64,000 bases of DNA from Prevotellaceae bacterium (GTDB lineage: Bacteria > Bacteroidota > Bacteroidia > Bacteroidales > Paludibacteraceae): the NCBI GenBank assembly GCA_031271465.1, contig JAISVR010000043.1, positions 62,001-126,000 of the forward strand, given 5' to 3'. The position numbers and the translations under genes are program-made. Numbering within the stretch: position 1 is the stretch's first letter; each line of letters opens with the position of its first letter. Positions 62,394 to 64,000 of this stretch are shown here, piece by piece. The notes beneath the pieces are model-generated. The model was not told where the DNA came from. It was given only the letters and a program-made list of their open reading frames with translations, and made no database searches.

Positions 62394-63323
62394 ATGCGTA
62401 ATCTTTTCCGCTTTATAATGCTGTCGGCAACTTGTTTGTTTCTTGTTTCGTTCAACGATTTTCCTGCACAGCCCGTACATTCGTTCCCGATACCCGAGCA
62501 GGCAGTGTTTGCCGGCGACACTATGCCGCTCGTCCGTAATGACCTGCGCGAACGCTTCGACCGCGAACTGTCGCATATTGCCTACAACCATGGCTTTACC
62601 TTACTTGGACTGAAACGCGCCAACCGCTATTTTCCTATTATTGAGCCAATTTTGACGCGCAACGGCATTCCCGCCGACTTCAAATACCTGGCTCTGATTG
62701 AAAGCAACCTGAGCAATAAAGTGGTGTCGTCTACCAAAGCGGCGGGTTTTTGGCAGTTTATGCCCGAAACTGCAAAAGAATACGGCTTGGAAGTGAACGA
62801 GCAGGTAGATGAACGCTACCACATTGAGAAATCGACCGAGGCAGCGTGCGAATATTTCCGACGGGCATACGCTAAATATGGCGACTGGCTCGTGGTGGCG
62901 GCTTCGTACAACGCGGGCATGGGGCGACTCAGCACCGAACTGCAAAAGCAGCAGGAAGATTGCTTTCATAATTTGTGGCTCAACGAGGAAACTTCGCGCT
63001 ATGTGTTTCGCCTGCTGGCTATGAAAACTTTTCTTGCCGAGCCGCAATGCTATGGCTACCGGCTTGCCAAAAGTGAGCTGTATGCCACTGTGCGCTGCGT
63101 GGAACTGACGGTGGACAGTACCGTAACAGATTGGGCTGTGTTTGCTAAAGAACACGATATTCCTTATGTGCTTTTTAAAGAATATAATACTTGGGTTCGC
63201 GCCCGCAAATTAGACAACAAGGCTTGTAAAGAGTATAAAATAATTCTTCCCCGCAAGGAGGATTTGGAGTTCGACCCAAGGAAGATAAAAGTATACCAAG
63301 CTAATTGGGTAATGGATAATTAA
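62394..63323 (+). CDS. Lytic transglycosylase (SLT domain), secreted
   Basis: 309 residues: signal peptide (1-20), then an SLT domain with the catalytic Glu in ALIESNLSNKVVSSTKAAGFWQFMPETAKEYGL (E103 in ESNLSN), AASYNAGMG and a C-terminal domain (about 235-309, YVLFKEYNTWVRARKL...ILPRKED) of the LysM-like/MltD type. It cleaves peptidoglycan between MurNAc and GlcNAc, leaving 1,6-anhydroMurNAc. The open frame begins further upstream (61923) in the antisense of the topoisomerase gene; the start at 62394 (MRNLFRFIM) is chosen because it gives the signal peptide and normal length. Confidence 0.88.
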   Translation: MRNLFRFIMLSATCLFLVSFNDFPAQPVHSFPIPEQAVFAGDTMPLVRNDLRERFDRELSHIAYNHGFTLLGLKRANRYFPIIEPILTRNGIPADFKYLALIESNLSNKVVSSTKAAGFWQFMPETAKEYGLEVNEQVDERYHIEKSTEAACEYFRRAYAKYGDWLVVAASYNAGMGRLSTELQKQQEDCFHNLWLNEETSRYVFRLLAMKTFLAEPQCYGYRLAKSELYATVRCVELTVDSTVTDWAVFAKEHDIPYVLFKEYNTWVRARKLDNKACKEYKIILPRKEDLEFDPRKIKVYQANWVMDN

Positions 63324-63456
63324 CTTTTTTCAACCGTTAAAACGGATTTGAGGATTAAGAACCGGCATCAGCCAAAGCTGTGTATGAACTACTTGCCGTT
63401 ATTAAGGACGGCATTCCGATATTTTTAAAAAAGTTATATTTTTAAAAAAGTATTTG

Positions 63457-63464
63457 TATATTTG
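63457..63464 (+). promoter_or_regulatory. -7 box upstream of the lipoprotein leader
   Basis: TATATTTG, a perfect -7 match, in the gene-free stretch 63324-63735. No good -33 TTTG at 19-21 bases. The transcript would start near 63470 and include the palindrome, AC repeat and terminator. Confidence 0.6.
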
Positions 63465-63495
63465 CCCTGCATTCGATTAAACTAAAATAAAGAAT

Positions 63496-63615
<120 letters not shown>

Positions 63616-63673
63616 CTGAAAAACAGTTTGTTAGACACATATTCTTACTTCCTTTTGTAAGAAAATCCTTGAG

Positions 63674-63713
63674 CCTCGATCCGAAATTTACAAGTTTCGG
63701 ATTGGGGTTTTTT
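63674..63713 (+). terminator. Terminator-like hairpin before the lipoprotein gene
   Basis: CCTCGATCCGAAA (63674-63686), 8-base loop, TTTCGGATTGGGG (63695-63707), pairing over 13 bp (with G-T wobbles), followed by six T's (63708-63713). A smaller hairpin TTCTTAC/GTAAGAA (63642-63663) precedes it. It lies only 23 bases before the lipoprotein ATG, so it acts either as an attenuator of that gene or as the end of a small RNA. Confidence 0.8.
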
Positions 63714-63735
63714 GTTTCACCTAAATCTTATTTTT

Positions 63736-64000
63736 ATGAGTAAAAATTACTTCAAATTGAGGACTGTGGCAATGATAATTTCCTGCCTCGCAACAATGAC
63801 AGCGTTTACCGCTTGCAACGACGACGATAAGGACGATGGCAACAACGACGGCGGTAACGCAACTCCGCAAACCGCCATCTATACCGGTACCGCAAGCGAC
63901 GGGAAACTGTACACACTGACGATAAGCCCAAACGCAGAAAACACGCTAAGAAGTTCGTCGAGTTACACTCCACAGGCAGGCGACCGTTATGTATTTACCG
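63736..64000 (+). CDS. Surface lipoprotein, N-terminal part (3' truncated by window edge)
   Basis: 88 codons are visible. Lipoprotein signal: MSKNYFKLR basic start, hydrophobic stretch (about 10-24), lipobox ending FTAC with Cys27, followed by NDDDKDDGN, an acidic stretch right after the Cys as in the surface-export signal of Bacteroidota lipoproteins. The rest (ASDGKLYTLTISPNAENT) begins a beta-rich domain that is cut off. Surface location is inferred from the acidic motif. It lies behind the AC-repeat leader and a terminator hairpin, so its expression may be switched or attenuated. Confidence 0.8.
   Translation, partial: MSKNYFKLRTVAMIISCLATMTAFTACNDDDKDDGNNDGGNATPQTAIYTGTASDGKLYTLTISPNAENTLRSSSSYTPQAGDRYVFT

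Overview
The window comes from a member of the Bacteroidota, most likely order Bacteroidales. The evidence is a complete type IX secretion / gliding core (porP-gldK-gldL-gldM-gldN), a 4,442-residue cell-surface protein ending in a T9SS-type sorting domain, the block DUF1599 - DoxX/BT_3928-like - tpiA, PorP/SprF and GldN families, and many promoters of the Bacteroidota form TTTG / TTG - N19-21 - TAnnTTTG, with little sign of Shine-Dalgarno sequences. No rRNA, tRNA, CRISPR array or prophage was seen.

Layout. 1-4.5 kb: the 3' end of a RecB-like nuclease gene, then (minus strand) cca, a small membrane protein and a bifunctional RelA/SpoT enzyme. 4.5-9.6 kb: hisA and hisIE separated by an alkaline phosphatase, then an FtsE-like ATPase and a TlpA-like lipid/redox protein. 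9.8-18.3 kb: pepP diverges from an aromatic amino acid operon that begins with a leader peptide and attenuator and continues pheA - aminotransferase - DAHP synthase/chorismate mutase - tyrA. This operon is interrupted by an AT-rich RES-like gene, a REP-associated (Y1/RAYT) transposase with its palindromes, and two small membrane proteins. 18.4-22.8 kb: a probable metal-uptake locus (Cys/His-rich protein, TonB receptor, HMA protein) followed by an HU-like protein. 22.8-25.6 kb: serS, an IS200-like element, and rpmA-rplU. 25.9-41 kb: an OmpA-type protein next to the giant surface protein. 41-50.4 kb: xth, lptB, small proteins, mnmA, DUF1599, DoxX-like, tpiA, mlaE, mlaF. 50.5-56.5 kb: the T9SS core. 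56.5-64 kb: DUF2795, PduO-type adenosyltransferase, methyltransferase, SIMPL protein, recX, a GyrA/ParC subunit, a lytic transglycosylase, and the start of a surface lipoprotein behind an unusual leader.

How the parts connect. The T9SS core would export and anchor the giant Ig/fibronectin-type protein, with the OmpA-type protein as a plausible outer-membrane partner. The aromatic operon holds the committed step (DAHP synthase), the chorismate branch point (chorismate mutase), both branches (pheA, tyrA) and an aminotransferase, and its leader peptide reads out Phe, Tyr and Trp supply together. LptB and MlaEF serve outer-membrane lipid transport.

Most notable: (1) a leader peptide with eleven consecutive aromatic codons and a fully drawable antiterminator/terminator switch; (2) 28-nt palindromes inserted in frame inside proteins, giving the same peptide in the aminotransferase and in the transposase; (3) an (AC)17 microsatellite in a short ORF upstream of a surface lipoprotein, where only one repeat-number class lets translation cross a terminator hairpin and reach the lipoprotein start; (4) an array of 12-nt palindromes at an exact 23-bp period. 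Most intergenic space is filled by dispersed inverted-repeat families.
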